Origin: Helicobacter kayseriensis
GTDB taxonomy: Bacteria; Campylobacterota; Campylobacteria; Campylobacterales; Helicobacteraceae
DNA: 64,000 bases
NCBI RefSeq assembly: GCF_021300655.1
Contig: NZ_JAJTNB010000003.1
Coordinates: 124,001 to 188,000, forward strand
Direction: 5' to 3'
The notes beneath the pieces are model-generated. The model saw only the letters and a list, made by a program, of their open reading frames with translations, was not told the DNA's origin and made no database searches. Made by a program: the position numbers and the translations under genes. This document shows positions 7,428 to 19,916 of the stretch, in pieces (position 1 is the stretch's first letter; every line of letters starts with the position of its first letter).

Positions 7428-10121
7428 CTACTTAAGTTCTGCCCAATTTTCTCCCAAAGCAAATCCGCACTCTAGGGGAACTTTTAAAGTATAAATAGAG
7501 TTCATAATCTCCACGATCTGCTGAGCATGTTGTTGTGCCCCCTCTTGTGGAAGCTCAAAAATCAACTCATCATGGACTTGGATTAGCATTTTGATGGGTG
7601 TATCGCGGATGTGAGCAGAGATTGCATTCATCGCAAGCTTTATGAGGTCTGCAGCACTCCCTTGAAAAATTGTATTAATCCCTTCGCGCAAAAAGTTTGA
7701 TTTTTGAAATTCTGTTGCGCTTTCAAAGTCAAAATATCTGCGATGCCCAAGTAGGGTTTGTGCATAGCCTTGAGAGAGAATGTTTTCTTGTTGATTTTTA
7801 AGGAAATTTTTGACAGTTGGGAAAGAGGCAAAATAGCTTTCGATGTATTGCTTGGCATCTTTGAGGGGAATTTTGAGTGTTTCTGAGAGTTTTTTGGCCC
7901 CCATTCCATAAATTAAGCCAAAGTTGATTGATTTGGCAATGGAGCGCTTGAGATCATCGCTCTCTCCAAAGATGCTGATAGCAGTTTGAGTATGAATGTC
8001 TTGCTTGGTTTGAAAAGCTTGGAGGAGACTGGGATCTTGGCTGAAGTGAGCCAAAAGTCTTAATTCAATTTGTGAATAATCAATGCTTAAGAGCAAATTT
8101 CCTTCTTGGGCGATAAATCCTTGACGTATTTTTTTTCCCGCTTCGCTTCTTACGGGGATGTTTTGGAGATTTGGAGATTTGGAGCTAAGTCTGCCTGTGG
8201 CTGTCCCTGTTTGAAGAAATGAGGTGAAAATCTTGTGCTCTTGATTAGCAAGCTTAAGAAGAGGTTCAATATAGGTATTGCGTAATTTATTGGCTTCACG
8301 ATATTGCAAGATGTGAGCGATGATGGGGTGATCATCGATGAGTTTTTCAAGAACCTTTTCTTCTGTGCTATAACCCCCCTTGATTTGCTTGCCTCCTTTG
8401 AGGCCAAGTTTTTCAAATAAAATAGCAGAGAGTTGTTGCGGAGAGTTAATATTGAAGTCCTCATGAGCAAGAGCAAAGATTTGACTTGAGCATGTTGAGA
8501 TGAGTTGAGAAAGTTGGTCTTTGAGCGATTCAAAGAAGGGGAGATTGATTTTGATTCCTTGATTTTCCATTTCAGCAAGCACAATAGAGAGAGGAAATTC
8601 TAGGGTGTATGCCAAATCAAGCAAGTGAGGAGTTTCTTTGAATCGTTCTTCTAAAAAGTGATAAAGCTGATATGTTGCTACTGCATCCTCACTTGCATAT
8701 TTTGAGGCTTCTTCAAGGTGGACTTGGGCAAAATTTTGTCCTTTTTGTACCACTTCATCAAACGCAATCATTTTGTGATTGAACCATTTAAACATTTGGC
8801 GATCCAACCCAACATGCGAGCTACTATCATCAAGCCAAGCTAGAATCATCGAATCTAGGATGATATTTTGTGGGGTGATATTGAAATTATTTTTTGTGAT
8901 TAAGTAGTCAAATTTGAGGTTGTGACCAATGATGGGATGCTTGAAAATCTCTTCTAGAAGAATTTTTGCCTCTTGCTTAGAGAGTTGTGTTGGGGATCCT
9001 AGATAATTGTGCAAAAGTGGCACATAATATCCATTTTTTCCATCAAGACAGAAGCTAAAACCTACCATCTGAGCATTTTGAGTGTCTAGCTGATCTGTCT
9101 CGCAGTCAAAAGCGATGCGAGAGTGAAGAGGATGGTTTTGGAGGAGTGATAGTGCTTCATCAAATGATTGTATTAGGTGGGCTTGAAAAGTGAATTTTTT
9201 CTCTTCAAGCTCGACTTTTTTTTGTCCATTTTTTCGCACAAGTGGCTTTTTAAAGCTAAATGGGCTTTGTTGTTTTATTTTGAGCACAAGACGATCAAAA
9301 TTGTGCTTCTCAAGCTCTGGAAGGATTGCAAGTAGGGGATTTTTTGAGGGAAAAGCAGTGAGAGAAAAATCTTGAATGAGATTTTTCTCTAAAATAACAA
9401 GCTCTCGGCTTTTAAAGGCGTCTTCTTTGCCTTCTTTGATAAGTGTTGCAAGTCGTTTGCCAAGTTGGCTTTCTAAATGTTCTTCATTTGCATAAATCTC
9501 TTCAAGTGTGTGATAGTGATTGATCAGTTTTTGGGCAGTTTTGCTTCCGATACCTTTGATTCCTGAAATATTGTCACTAGAATCTCCCAATAGGGCTTGG
9601 AAGTTGGTAAAGTCTTGTGGATAAACACCCCATTTTTCAATGCATTCTTGGATATGAATTTCTCTTTTTTTGATGGGATCGTATAAGTATGTTGTTTCAT
9701 TGATAAGTTGATAGAGGTCTTTATCGTGGCTAATGATTTTTGTCTGCAGTCCTTGATTGGAGGCCCATGAAGCAAGAGAGGCAATGACATCATCAGCTTC
9801 ATAGTTTTTGATAGAGAGATTTTGGAAACCCATTTTTTCGATCCATTCAATTGCGATGGGAAGTTGTAATAACAGCTCTTCTGGAGCTTTGGCTCGATTG
9901 GCTTTATAGTTTGGATCAAGGAGTTTGCGTCGATTTTGTCCCCTACCTTCAAGTGCAAAGACAAGATAATCGCTATTTTGTTCTTTGTAGATGCTGTGAA
10001 TTAGATTGGCAAAACCAAGGAGTAATCCTGTCGGAAATCCCTCGGAGTTTCGCAAAGGAGGGAGAGCGTAGTAGCTTCGAAAAAAGAAGCCAAATGTATC
10101 AATGATTGTCAAAGTTCGCAT
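7428..10121 (-). CDS. polA: DNA polymerase I
   Basis: This 897-residue repair and Okazaki-fragment polymerase has an N-terminal 5'-3' exonuclease (about 1-290), a 3'-5' exonuclease domain with an intact DCETD motif (about residues 340-345) and the polymerase domain. Motif A is DYSQIELR, motif B RSIAKSINFGLIYG and motif C QVHDELIFE. The proofreading aspartate and glutamate look intact. I chose the internal ATG at 10119-10121 (MRTLTIID), preceded by AAGGA five bases upstream, over a start 15 codons further upstream, because the extra residues are unlike the family and the length then matches H. pylori PolA as I recall it. Confidence 0.95.
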   Translation of the reverse strand: MRTLTIIDTFGFFFRSYYALPPLRNSEGFPTGLLLGFANLIHSIYKEQNSDYLVFALEGRGQNRRKLLDPNYKANRAKAPEELLLQLPIAIEWIEKMGFQNLSIKNYEADDVIASLASWASNQGLQTKIISHDKDLYQLINETTYLYDPIKKREIHIQECIEKWGVYPQDFTNFQALLGDSSDNISGIKGIGSKTAQKLINHYHTLEEIYANEEHLESQLGKRLATLIKEGKEDAFKSRELVILEKNLIQDFSLTAFPSKNPLLAILPELEKHNFDRLVLKIKQQSPFSFKKPLVRKNGQKKVELEEKKFTFQAHLIQSFDEALSLLQNHPLHSRIAFDCETDQLDTQNAQMVGFSFCLDGKNGYYVPLLHNYLGSPTQLSKQEAKILLEEIFKHPIIGHNLKFDYLITKNNFNITPQNIILDSMILAWLDDSSSHVGLDRQMFKWFNHKMIAFDEVVQKGQNFAQVHLEEASKYASEDAVATYQLYHFLEERFKETPHLLDLAYTLEFPLSIVLAEMENQGIKINLPFFESLKDQLSQLISTCSSQIFALAHEDFNINSPQQLSAILFEKLGLKGGKQIKGGYSTEEKVLEKLIDDHPIIAHILQYREANKLRNTYIEPLLKLANQEHKIFTSFLQTGTATGRLSSKSPNLQNIPVRSEAGKKIRQGFIAQEGNLLLSIDYSQIELRLLAHFSQDPSLLQAFQTKQDIHTQTAISIFGESDDLKRSIAKSINFGLIYGMGAKKLSETLKIPLKDAKQYIESYFASFPTVKNFLKNQQENILSQGYAQTLLGHRRYFDFESATEFQKSNFLREGINTIFQGSAADLIKLAMNAISAHIRDTPIKMLIQVHDELIFELPQEGAQQHAQQIVEIMNSIYTLKVPLECGFALGENWAELK

Positions 10122-10180
10122 TTCAATCCTTTTCATGTTTAAGATAAAATTCAAAAGATTAAGCAAAGATGAGGTAAAAA

Positions 10181-13018
<2,838 letters not shown>

Positions 13019-13020
13019 AA

Positions 13021-13040
13021 GAGGGGCTTATCGCTCCCTC
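13021..13040. terminator. Hairpin between convergent rimO and prs
   Basis: GAGGG pairs with CCCTC across a short loop in the 35-base gap between the two stops, followed by CTTGTTTG on the plus strand. A modest terminator, probably for rimO. Confidence 0.4.
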
Positions 13041-13053
13041 CTTGTTTGAATCT

Positions 13054-13983
13054 CTAACTAAAAAGAGAATTAACGCTTTCGTCATTATTGATTCTGCGAA
13101 TCACTTCTGCAAAAAGAGGGGCAACGCTTAAAACCTTGATTTTAGGTGATTTTTTTTGAAGAGGGATGGTGTTTGTGACCACAACTTCATCTAAAACACT
13201 CAAATCAATACGCTCAAATGCTGGACCGCTTAGTACAGGGTGTGTTCCTAGAGCCATCACGCTATTGGCCCCGTGTTGTTTTAGGACTTCAGCTGCTTTA
13301 CACATAGTGCCTGCAGTATCAATCATATCATCGACCAAAATGACATCTTTGCCATTAACATCCCCAATTATATTCATAACCTCACTAATATTGGCTTTTT
13401 CGCGTTTTTTGTCCACAATCACTAGATTAAACCCAAGCTGATCAGCAAAGTATCTTGCTCGAGATACACCTCCAATATCTGGAGAAGCGATGATGGGATT
13501 GGGGAGATTTTTTTGCTTGATATAGTCTCTAAAAACAATCGAGCCATATAGATTGTCTACGGGCACATCAAAAAAGCCTTGGATTTGTCCTGCATGCAAA
13601 TCCATTGTGACGATACGATCAACCCCAGCTGTTTCTAGGAGGTTGGCAACAAGCTTGGCTGTAATGGGGACTCTTGGCGCTGCTTTGCGATCTTGTCGTG
13701 CATAGCCAAAATAAGGAATGACTGCATTGATGCTATTAGCAGAGCTTCGTCTAGATGCATCAATCATGACTAGGAGCTCCATAAGATTGTCATTTGTTGG
13801 AGCACAGGTGGGCTGGATGATAAAAATATCTTGTCCACGCACAGATTCTCCAATTTGGACATTGATTTCTCCATCGCTAAACTTCCCAACGCTTGCGCTT
13901 GAAAGTGGAATATCTAAGAATTTTGCAACTTCCTCACTGAACTCCTGATAAGCAGTTCCTGAAAAAATCTTAATACCTCTCAT
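13054..13983 (-). CDS. prs: Ribose-phosphate pyrophosphokinase
   Basis: This 309-residue enzyme makes PRPP from ribose-5-phosphate and ATP for nucleotide, His and Trp synthesis. Visible motifs are the YARQDRK ATP-site flexible loop, DLHAGQIQGFF (metal site) and the PRPP-binding VDDMIDTAGT near residues 215-225. Length and motifs are those of bacterial class I PRPP synthetase. It is convergent with rimO and preceded by a 197-base gap. Confidence 0.95.
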   Translation of the reverse strand: MRGIKIFSGTAYQEFSEEVAKFLDIPLSSASVGKFSDGEINVQIGESVRGQDIFIIQPTCAPTNDNLMELLVMIDASRRSSANSINAVIPYFGYARQDRKAAPRVPITAKLVANLLETAGVDRIVTMDLHAGQIQGFFDVPVDNLYGSIVFRDYIKQKNLPNPIIASPDIGGVSRARYFADQLGFNLVIVDKKREKANISEVMNIIGDVNGKDVILVDDMIDTAGTMCKAAEVLKQHGANSVMALGTHPVLSGPAFERIDLSVLDEVVVTNTIPLQKKSPKIKVLSVAPLFAEVIRRINNDESVNSLFS

Positions 13984-14119
13984 TGTCTTGATTCCTTGGT
14001 GATAAACTAAAAATGTAACTTACTCTAAAAACAAAAAAAAGTCTAGATTTTCTATCTTTTCAAGGAGACAAATCTTCTTGGATTGAAAATTTTATCAAGA
14101 CTAAAGTATGGGGGTAGTG

Positions 14120-14155
14120 CAATCAATCACTGGGTATTTATACCCTGATTGATTG
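14120..14155. repeat. Inverted repeat between ubiD and prs
   Basis: CAATCAATCA and TGATTGATTG form a 10-base-pair outer stem. A nested GGGTA/TACCC stem encloses TTTA, with a two-base CT bulge. It lies 26 bases past the ubiD-family stop and upstream of prs. There is no T-run on either strand, so a standard intrinsic terminator is doubtful. RNA structure or a protein-binding operator are alternatives. I see no gene in the rest of the 13984-14180 gap. Confidence 0.6.
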
Positions 14156-14180
14156 GAGTGTGGGTTGGGGCATAGAAAGT

Positions 14181-15995
14181 CTAGGAGTGAAGAATCGCAA
14201 ATTTCTCTAAAAAGCTCTTATCTATCTCTAATAGATTGGCTTCTTGGAGTTTTTGAATCACTACAGGTGAGCAGTCTGTGTCTTGAGGCCATTCTCTTGT
14301 GTGCCCATCGCAAGCCTCCTTATCTGTCGCATCAATATAAGCAACCTCTTTGTCTATATAGATATCTCTTTTGGCATCGATATTGTTTGTGATTCTCCAA
14401 ATGAGCATATAGGGGTTGTTGAGATTGTTTTTGTGAGAATCAATAGCGATCACAATGCCAAGATGAGCTGAAAGAGGGGAGAGTTTGCAAAGAGTGGGAA
14501 GAATGGGTGTGTGATTTTTTTGAACGGAGAGGATGCAAATAGGGGCTTGAGTGTGGGTGTAGTATTGTTTGAGATCTAAAACATGAGGCAGTAGGGCTTG
14601 AATCTTATGTTTGAGTTCTTTATCATCAATGGGGTTAAGTCCTGAGCGTTTGATTTGCTCTCCGGTTGCATCTAGTCCTAATTTTCCTCCTCTACCATAG
14701 CTTGGAGAAGAGTGATCAAGGGCATCACATATCCCTTCTGTAATTAGCAATCGCTCAGGGCTAAAACGATTGAGAATATGTTCTGTGATTGCAGGATAGT
14801 CCAACAATGATGGGGCTTCAGGACCGACAAAAAGGGCATGCTTGACAAAGCTCATTTGTCCCATTCCCCAAAAGGCATGCATAAGTTGCTGGGAGTGGGC
14901 TGGGTAGGAGGGAGCAATTTGAGCAAGAATCAAATTGTGAAAAACTCCATTTTCGGGCATATGATAATCCAACAACCCATGAGTTGTCATTTTGAGCATT
15001 GGGAGAAATACTTGTTCAGTTAAATAGCCCATATATTTATCTTCTAGGGGGGGCTTGCCTACAACAGTAGCAGGAAAAATAGGCGAGCTTTTGTGCGTGA
15101 TGGCGCTCACTTCAAGCACAGGATATGGTTCAATGGGGGTATAGTATCCTGTATGATCCCCAAAGGGTCCTTCAAGCTCTAATTTTTGAGGATCCACCCA
15201 TCCCTCAATTACAAAATCCGCATCTTCTGGGATAAAAATAGGATTTGTGATGGATTGCACAAGGCGTGGCTTGCGGTTTCTGATGATTCCATAAAGTGCA
15301 AGTTCAAAAACCCCATAGGGCATTGGAGCCTGCCCACACCAAGTATAGAGAGGATCTCCTCCCAAAGCAATGCTCACAGGCATGGGTTTTTTTGCTTTTT
15401 TGTATGCATGAAAAAAATGATTAGAATCTTTGTGGATCTGCCAATGCAAGCCCAAGCGCTTTTCATCATAAATCTGAAGACGATACATCCCTAGATTTTT
15501 GAGTTCTCCATCAAGGCTTTGCGTATAAACTTGCCCCATTGTAATGAAGGCTCCTCCATCAAGATCCCAAGTTTTAAGCGCAGGAAGCTCTAAAAGTGAG
15601 GGTTTGAGGTGGATGACTTCTTGGCATTGACCCTTTGAGGAAAGAAGTTTGGGGATAGCATGTCTGAGGGCAAATAATTCTTTAGCCTTGCGAAGTTTTT
15701 GGAAGAAAGTTTTGGGCGGGGTGAGTTTGAGGAGATTTTGGATTTGAGTTGCAATCTCTTCTGGATTTTTTTGAACAATGAGATTAAGAAGATCAAAAGA
15801 TCCAAAGATATTGGTCAAAACAGGAGTTTTAAAAATGCGATCTCCTCGTTTGGGTTGAGTGAAGAGCAATGCTTTAGAATCGCTTTTTTTGACTTCAATA
15901 TAGGAAAGATGAGGTATTTCAAGTTCGACATCTAAAGGCGTGTCGATCACTTTGAGTAGTTTGTGTTTTTTTGCAAGATCGATAAAATGTTGCAT
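14181..15995 (-). CDS. UbiD-family decarboxylase
   Basis: This 604-residue protein belongs to the prenylated-FMN-dependent UbiD decarboxylases. Characteristic segments include LKTWDLDGGAFITMG (about residue 145), EGPFGDHTGYY (about 272-282) with the catalytic Glu/Asp region, and VVGKPPLEDKY (about 310). Campylobacterota make menaquinone by the futalosine route, where a UbiD homologue (MqnL-type) is thought to remove the carboxyl group of 1,4-dihydroxy-6-naphthoate. That role is inferred. H. pylori HP0396 is the expected counterpart. It has an unusually long C-terminal tail after the core fold. Confidence 0.85.
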   Translation of the reverse strand: MQHFIDLAKKHKLLKVIDTPLDVELEIPHLSYIEVKKSDSKALLFTQPKRGDRIFKTPVLTNIFGSFDLLNLIVQKNPEEIATQIQNLLKLTPPKTFFQKLRKAKELFALRHAIPKLLSSKGQCQEVIHLKPSLLELPALKTWDLDGGAFITMGQVYTQSLDGELKNLGMYRLQIYDEKRLGLHWQIHKDSNHFFHAYKKAKKPMPVSIALGGDPLYTWCGQAPMPYGVFELALYGIIRNRKPRLVQSITNPIFIPEDADFVIEGWVDPQKLELEGPFGDHTGYYTPIEPYPVLEVSAITHKSSPIFPATVVGKPPLEDKYMGYLTEQVFLPMLKMTTHGLLDYHMPENGVFHNLILAQIAPSYPAHSQQLMHAFWGMGQMSFVKHALFVGPEAPSLLDYPAITEHILNRFSPERLLITEGICDALDHSSPSYGRGGKLGLDATGEQIKRSGLNPIDDKELKHKIQALLPHVLDLKQYYTHTQAPICILSVQKNHTPILPTLCKLSPLSAHLGIVIAIDSHKNNLNNPYMLIWRITNNIDAKRDIYIDKEVAYIDATDKEACDGHTREWPQDTDCSPVVIQKLQEANLLEIDKSFLEKFAILHS

Positions 15996-16034
15996 CTCTA
16001 GCCCTTGGAGTTTTGGAGATATTTTATCAGAAGG

Positions 16035-16059
16035 AAAGGAGGTGTTTAAGACCTCCTTT
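16035..16059 (-). terminator. Terminator of the outer-membrane protein gene
   Basis: AAAGGAGGT and ACCTCCTTT form a nine-base-pair stem around a seven-base loop, 18 bases past the stop at 16077. The T-rich side is usable on both strands. On the minus strand it would end the beta-barrel gene before ubiD. Confidence 0.7.
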
Positions 16060-16076
16060 TATATGAAGTCAGTTTG

Positions 16077-16670
16077 TTAGAAAGCCAAACCGATTGTTCC
16101 ACCAAGATTGAGCATTTCTACGCGTCCTGTTGCAGTAGAAGATGGGGTGTTGACATTGGGTTTTTGCCAGCTTCCTTCAAATCCAAGCACCAAGAATGGC
16201 ACAAAAGGAATTTCCCAGCGTACACCAAAATTGATCGCATAGGTTTCTTTAAGGGAGGAATCTTGAATAAATCCTCCTTTGAATGTCGAATAACTTGCTC
16301 CAACAAAGGGAGTGAGTTTGATAAAGGGGATGCGATATCCAAGAACGCCTCCATATTGAATGTTGTGAATATTTTGTTTGGCAGTTTTGTCTCCTTGAGT
16401 TTTTGAGCTAAAACTGCTTCCTAGATAGTCATATTTGACATGTGGAGCAATCATAAATCCAGCAGCTCCTATCCAAAGTCTTGCATAGGCTCCGGCACCA
16501 AATGCACTATCGTTTTCAAAATAAACATTCTCTTCGCGACTGCTTGCGGTCCCATTAAATTTGTTGTAACTTAGAGTTGCTCCTACTTCTGGAGAGATCA
16601 ATACGATTCCTAAATCTATTGCAAAGATAGAACTTGCAGTAAGTCCCAGTGCTAAAATAATCTTTTTCAT
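16077..16670 (-). CDS. Small outer-membrane beta-barrel protein
   Basis: This 197-residue protein has a Sec signal peptide (about 1-17, ending SSIFA) and a mature part of alternating hydrophobic strands with Gly and aromatic residues. It ends in LGGTIGLAF, a terminal Phe as needed for BAM-mediated insertion. Size suggests an eight-stranded barrel. I see no match to a named Hop/Hor family. The ATG at 16668-16670 with GAGGTG upstream is preferred over a GTG three codons earlier. Its own -10 and terminator make it monocistronic. Confidence 0.75.
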   Translation of the reverse strand: MKKIILALGLTASSIFAIDLGIVLISPEVGATLSYNKFNGTASSREENVYFENDSAFGAGAYARLWIGAAGFMIAPHVKYDYLGSSFSSKTQGDKTAKQNIHNIQYGGVLGYRIPFIKLTPFVGASYSTFKGGFIQDSSLKETYAINFGVRWEIPFVPFLVLGFEGSWQKPNVNTPSSTATGRVEMLNLGGTIGLAF

Positions 16671-16726
16671 TATTTTCACCTCTTTTGAATAAAGTTTAGA
16701 TGTTTGTCAAAGCAAAAATCACATAC

Positions 16727-16732
16727 ATTCTA
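16727..16732 (-). promoter_or_regulatory. -10 element for the beta-barrel gene
   Basis: TAGAAT on the minus strand, 57 bases upstream of the chosen ATG at 16670. Confidence 0.45.
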
Positions 16733-16832
16733 TCGGATTTTTGTTTTGTTATTTTAGGTTGGGCAATATTTTCTTCTATCCACGATTTAATATATGATTT
16801 GATTCAAAGAAACGACTTGATAAAGGGTAGTC

Positions 16833-18836
16833 ATGCAAAAATATTTTAATCGCGAGCTTTCTTGGGTGAAGTTTAATGCGCGTATTTTGGATCAAAGTTT
16901 TAAGCTCGATTTACCCATTCTTGAGAGGCTTAAATTTTTGGCTATTTATGGGGTGAATCTAGATGAGTTTTATATGATTCGCGTTGCTGGATTAAAAAAA
17001 CTTTACCATCGGGGAATTACAAAGGTGGGAGATGATGGAATGAGTCCTGCGCAACAACTTAAGGCGATTGAGAAGGTTTTAAGATCTCAAAAGGAAGATT
17101 TGGAAAAAAGCTATTTTTCTATCCGCAACGCTCTTATGCAAGAGGGGATTTTTATTCTTGATTATGATGAGCTTGATGAGAGCGATCAGCAAAGGGCAAG
17201 AGAATATTTTAATCGCAGTCTTTATCCCATCATTGTTCCTGTTGTTATTGATGCTATTCATCCTTTTCCGCATTTTAATAATTTGAGTTTTGGGATCATT
17301 GTCAAAATGCAAAATATTAAAAATCCTCAAGAAGTCTCTTTTGCATTGATTAGAATCCCGAGGTTTTTCCCAAGATTTGCAGAGATCAGAGAGGGTGTGT
17401 TTGTGACTTGTGAGAGCATTGTTGGGGAGTTTGCAAATCTTGTGTTTGAAGGCTTTAAGATCCTTAATTGGTGTCCTTTTAGAATCACAAGAAATGCGGA
17501 CTTTGAGATTGAGGAGGAAGAAGCAGATGATTTTATTGAGCTTTTAAGTGAGGGGCTTAAGGCAAGAAAACGAGGGGAGATTGTGCGTCTTCAGGTGGGG
17601 AAAAACCACGATGAAAGTTTGCTTGAGTTTTTGCAATCTCATTTGCCCAAGGTGGATGCATATCATTATGATCTTCCTTTGGATCTTGGCGCATTGTGGC
17701 AAATTGTTTCTCATCCTCATTTTCCTCATTTATTACATCCTTATTTTTCCCCAAAGATTCCGCAAGTACTCAATGAGGAGGGAAAAATCTTTGAAGTTTT
17801 AAAAGAGCAGGATTTGATGCTTTTCCATCCCTACGAAAGCTTTGATCCGGTTGTGCGATTTATCCAACAGGCAAGTCGTGATCCCAATGTTTTGTCTATT
17901 AAGATGACGCTTTATCGAGTTGGCAAAGATTCTCCGATTGTTCAAGCACTGATTGATGCAGCAGGACATAAACAGGTCAATGTTCTTGTTGAATTGAAAG
18001 CAAGATTTGATGAAGAGAATAATTTGGAGTGGGTGAGGGCGTTGGAAGAAGCAGGGGCACATGTAATTTATGGGGTTGCTGGTCTGAAGGTGCATGCAAA
18101 GATTGCATTGGTTTTGAGAAAAGAGATTGATAGAATCAGAGGATATGTCCATATAGGAAGTGGAAACTACAATATGCAGAGTGCAAAGGTTTATACAGAT
18201 ATAAGTCTATTGAGCTCAAGAGAAGAACTTGTTGCTGATGCAATTAAGTTTTTTCATTCACTTTTGGCTGGATTGGCCAAAAGAACCCAGCTTCAAAGTA
18301 TTTTTATGGCTCCTATGCAGATCAAGCCTAAAATTTTAGATTTGATCAATGGAGAAAGGCAAAGAGGGGAAAATGGGAAGATTATTATGAAGATGAATGC
18401 TTTGGTTGATTCTGATGTGATTGATGCGCTTTATGAAGCATCTCAAAATGGTGTAAAAATTTATTTGATTGTTAGAGGAATTTGTGCACTGCGTCCTGAG
18501 ATAGCAGGTCTTTCAGAAAACATTAAGGTGATATCTCTTGTTGGACGCTATTTGGAGCATGCAAGAATTTATTATTTTAAACATGGAGGTTTGTATTTTG
18601 CAAGTGCAGATATGATGCCAAGAAATCTCCAAAGGCGTATTGAGCTTTTGGTCCCCATTGAGCATCCAGAGGCTTCTCAGAGTTTGCTAAATTTCTTAAC
18701 TCTTCAGCTTGAAGATACGAAGGGAGCATATGAATTGAGAAGCAGTGGAGAATATCAACAAATTTTAGGGGAAGGTTTTGATTCTCAGCAAGAATGTCAA
18801 AAATTAAATTTTAAAGAAGCTTGGAATGGTTTTTGA
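16833..18836 (+). CDS. ppk: Polyphosphate kinase 1
   Basis: This 667-residue enzyme builds polyphosphate from ATP. It opens with the PPK N-domain motif NRELSWVKFNARIL. The phospholipase-D-like core holds GLKVHAKIALV, containing the phosphorylated His, and the second His region YVHIGSGNYN. The C-terminal repeat HARIYYF is intact. It begins the ppk-pyrD-M16-dapA-SDR-pgsA series recalled as HP1010-HP1016 in H. pylori. Polyphosphate serves stress survival in this group. Confidence 0.95.
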   Translation: MQKYFNRELSWVKFNARILDQSFKLDLPILERLKFLAIYGVNLDEFYMIRVAGLKKLYHRGITKVGDDGMSPAQQLKAIEKVLRSQKEDLEKSYFSIRNALMQEGIFILDYDELDESDQQRAREYFNRSLYPIIVPVVIDAIHPFPHFNNLSFGIIVKMQNIKNPQEVSFALIRIPRFFPRFAEIREGVFVTCESIVGEFANLVFEGFKILNWCPFRITRNADFEIEEEEADDFIELLSEGLKARKRGEIVRLQVGKNHDESLLEFLQSHLPKVDAYHYDLPLDLGALWQIVSHPHFPHLLHPYFSPKIPQVLNEEGKIFEVLKEQDLMLFHPYESFDPVVRFIQQASRDPNVLSIKMTLYRVGKDSPIVQALIDAAGHKQVNVLVELKARFDEENNLEWVRALEEAGAHVIYGVAGLKVHAKIALVLRKEIDRIRGYVHIGSGNYNMQSAKVYTDISLLSSREELVADAIKFFHSLLAGLAKRTQLQSIFMAPMQIKPKILDLINGERQRGENGKIIMKMNALVDSDVIDALYEASQNGVKIYLIVRGICALRPEIAGLSENIKVISLVGRYLEHARIYYFKHGGLYFASADMMPRNLQRRIELLVPIEHPEASQSLLNFLTLQLEDTKGAYELRSSGEYQQILGEGFDSQQECQKLNFKEAWNGF

Positions 18837-18869
18837 ACTAAAATTATAGAAAATCTTGGAGGGGCTCCT

Positions 18870-19916
18870 GTGTATCAATTGCTGAAAAATATTCTTTTTA
18901 AATTTGATCCTGAATTTGATCATCGTGTAGTTGAATTTTGCTTGAAAAATTTTGCTCCATTGCCTTTAATTGCCGATTGGATGGCAAGTCAGTTTTGTTA
19001 TATGGATTTGAGTTTGGAAAATGAGGTGGAGGGGATGCATTTTTATAACCCTGTGGGACTGGCTGCAGGATTTGATAAGAATGCGACGATGATTGAGGGG
19101 ATTAGTTTGATGGGATTTGCATTTGCAGAGATTGGAAGTGTGACCTATGTCCCACAGAGCGGGAATCCAAAGCCTCGAGTTTTTCGCTTCGTTCAAGAAG
19201 AAAGTTTGCAAAATGCAATGGGGTTTAATAATGATGGATCAAGCAAAATTGCACAAAGAGTGAGAAAGCTTTATCCTTATAAAACGCCCTTAATGATTAG
19301 CCTTGGAAAAAATAAAGAAGTGCCTAATGCTTTGAAAAATTATGAAGAGAATCTTAAGGCATTTCAAGATTTGGGAGATGCTTATGTGTTTAATGCTTCA
19401 TCTCCCAATACTCCAAATTTGCGTGATTTGCAAAATGAGAGTTTTGTTAGAGAGCTTTTTGCAATGGCAAGAAGCTATACCCAAAAACCTTTGTTTTTGA
19501 AAGTATGTCCAGATAATGCAATTGATGTGACGCTTAAGGTGTGTGAGAGTGCGATAAGTGGAGGAGCAAACGGAATCGTAGCGACAAATACAAGCACAGA
19601 TTATTCTCTTGTGCAATCGCCCAAAAACATTGGAGGAATCAGTGGTAGAGCCTTGCGTAACAAGAGTCGTGAAGTGTTTTATGAGATTGCTAAGTCTTTT
19701 TTTGGAAAAGCGACTTTGATTTCATCGGGAGGGATTTTTGATGGTGAAGAAGCCTATGATCGAATCAAAATGGGTGCTTCTCTTGTAGAAATTTATTCGG
19801 CATTGATTTTTCAAGGACCAAGTGTGTGTAAGAATATCAATCAAGAGATTGCTAATTTATTGAAAGCAGATGGCTATCAAAACATTTCAGAAGCAATTGG
19901 AGTGAACGTGAAATGA
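18870..19916 (+). CDS. pyrD: Dihydroorotate dehydrogenase (class 2, quinone-dependent)
   Basis: This 348-residue flavoenzyme oxidises dihydroorotate to orotate in pyrimidine synthesis and passes electrons to menaquinone. The N-terminal helical extension (1-45), which binds the membrane in class 2 enzymes, is present. The FMN barrel contains NPVGLAAGFDKN and the catalytic serine in FNASSPNTPNLRDLQ (about 175-189). The start is a GTG with GGAGGGG upstream. It overlaps the M16 protease gene by 4 bases. Confidence 0.95.
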   Translation: MYQLLKNILFKFDPEFDHRVVEFCLKNFAPLPLIADWMASQFCYMDLSLENEVEGMHFYNPVGLAAGFDKNATMIEGISLMGFAFAEIGSVTYVPQSGNPKPRVFRFVQEESLQNAMGFNNDGSSKIAQRVRKLYPYKTPLMISLGKNKEVPNALKNYEENLKAFQDLGDAYVFNASSPNTPNLRDLQNESFVRELFAMARSYTQKPLFLKVCPDNAIDVTLKVCESAISGGANGIVATNTSTDYSLVQSPKNIGGISGRALRNKSREVFYEIAKSFFGKATLISSGGIFDGEEAYDRIKMGASLVEIYSALIFQGPSVCKNINQEIANLLKADGYQNISEAIGVNVK

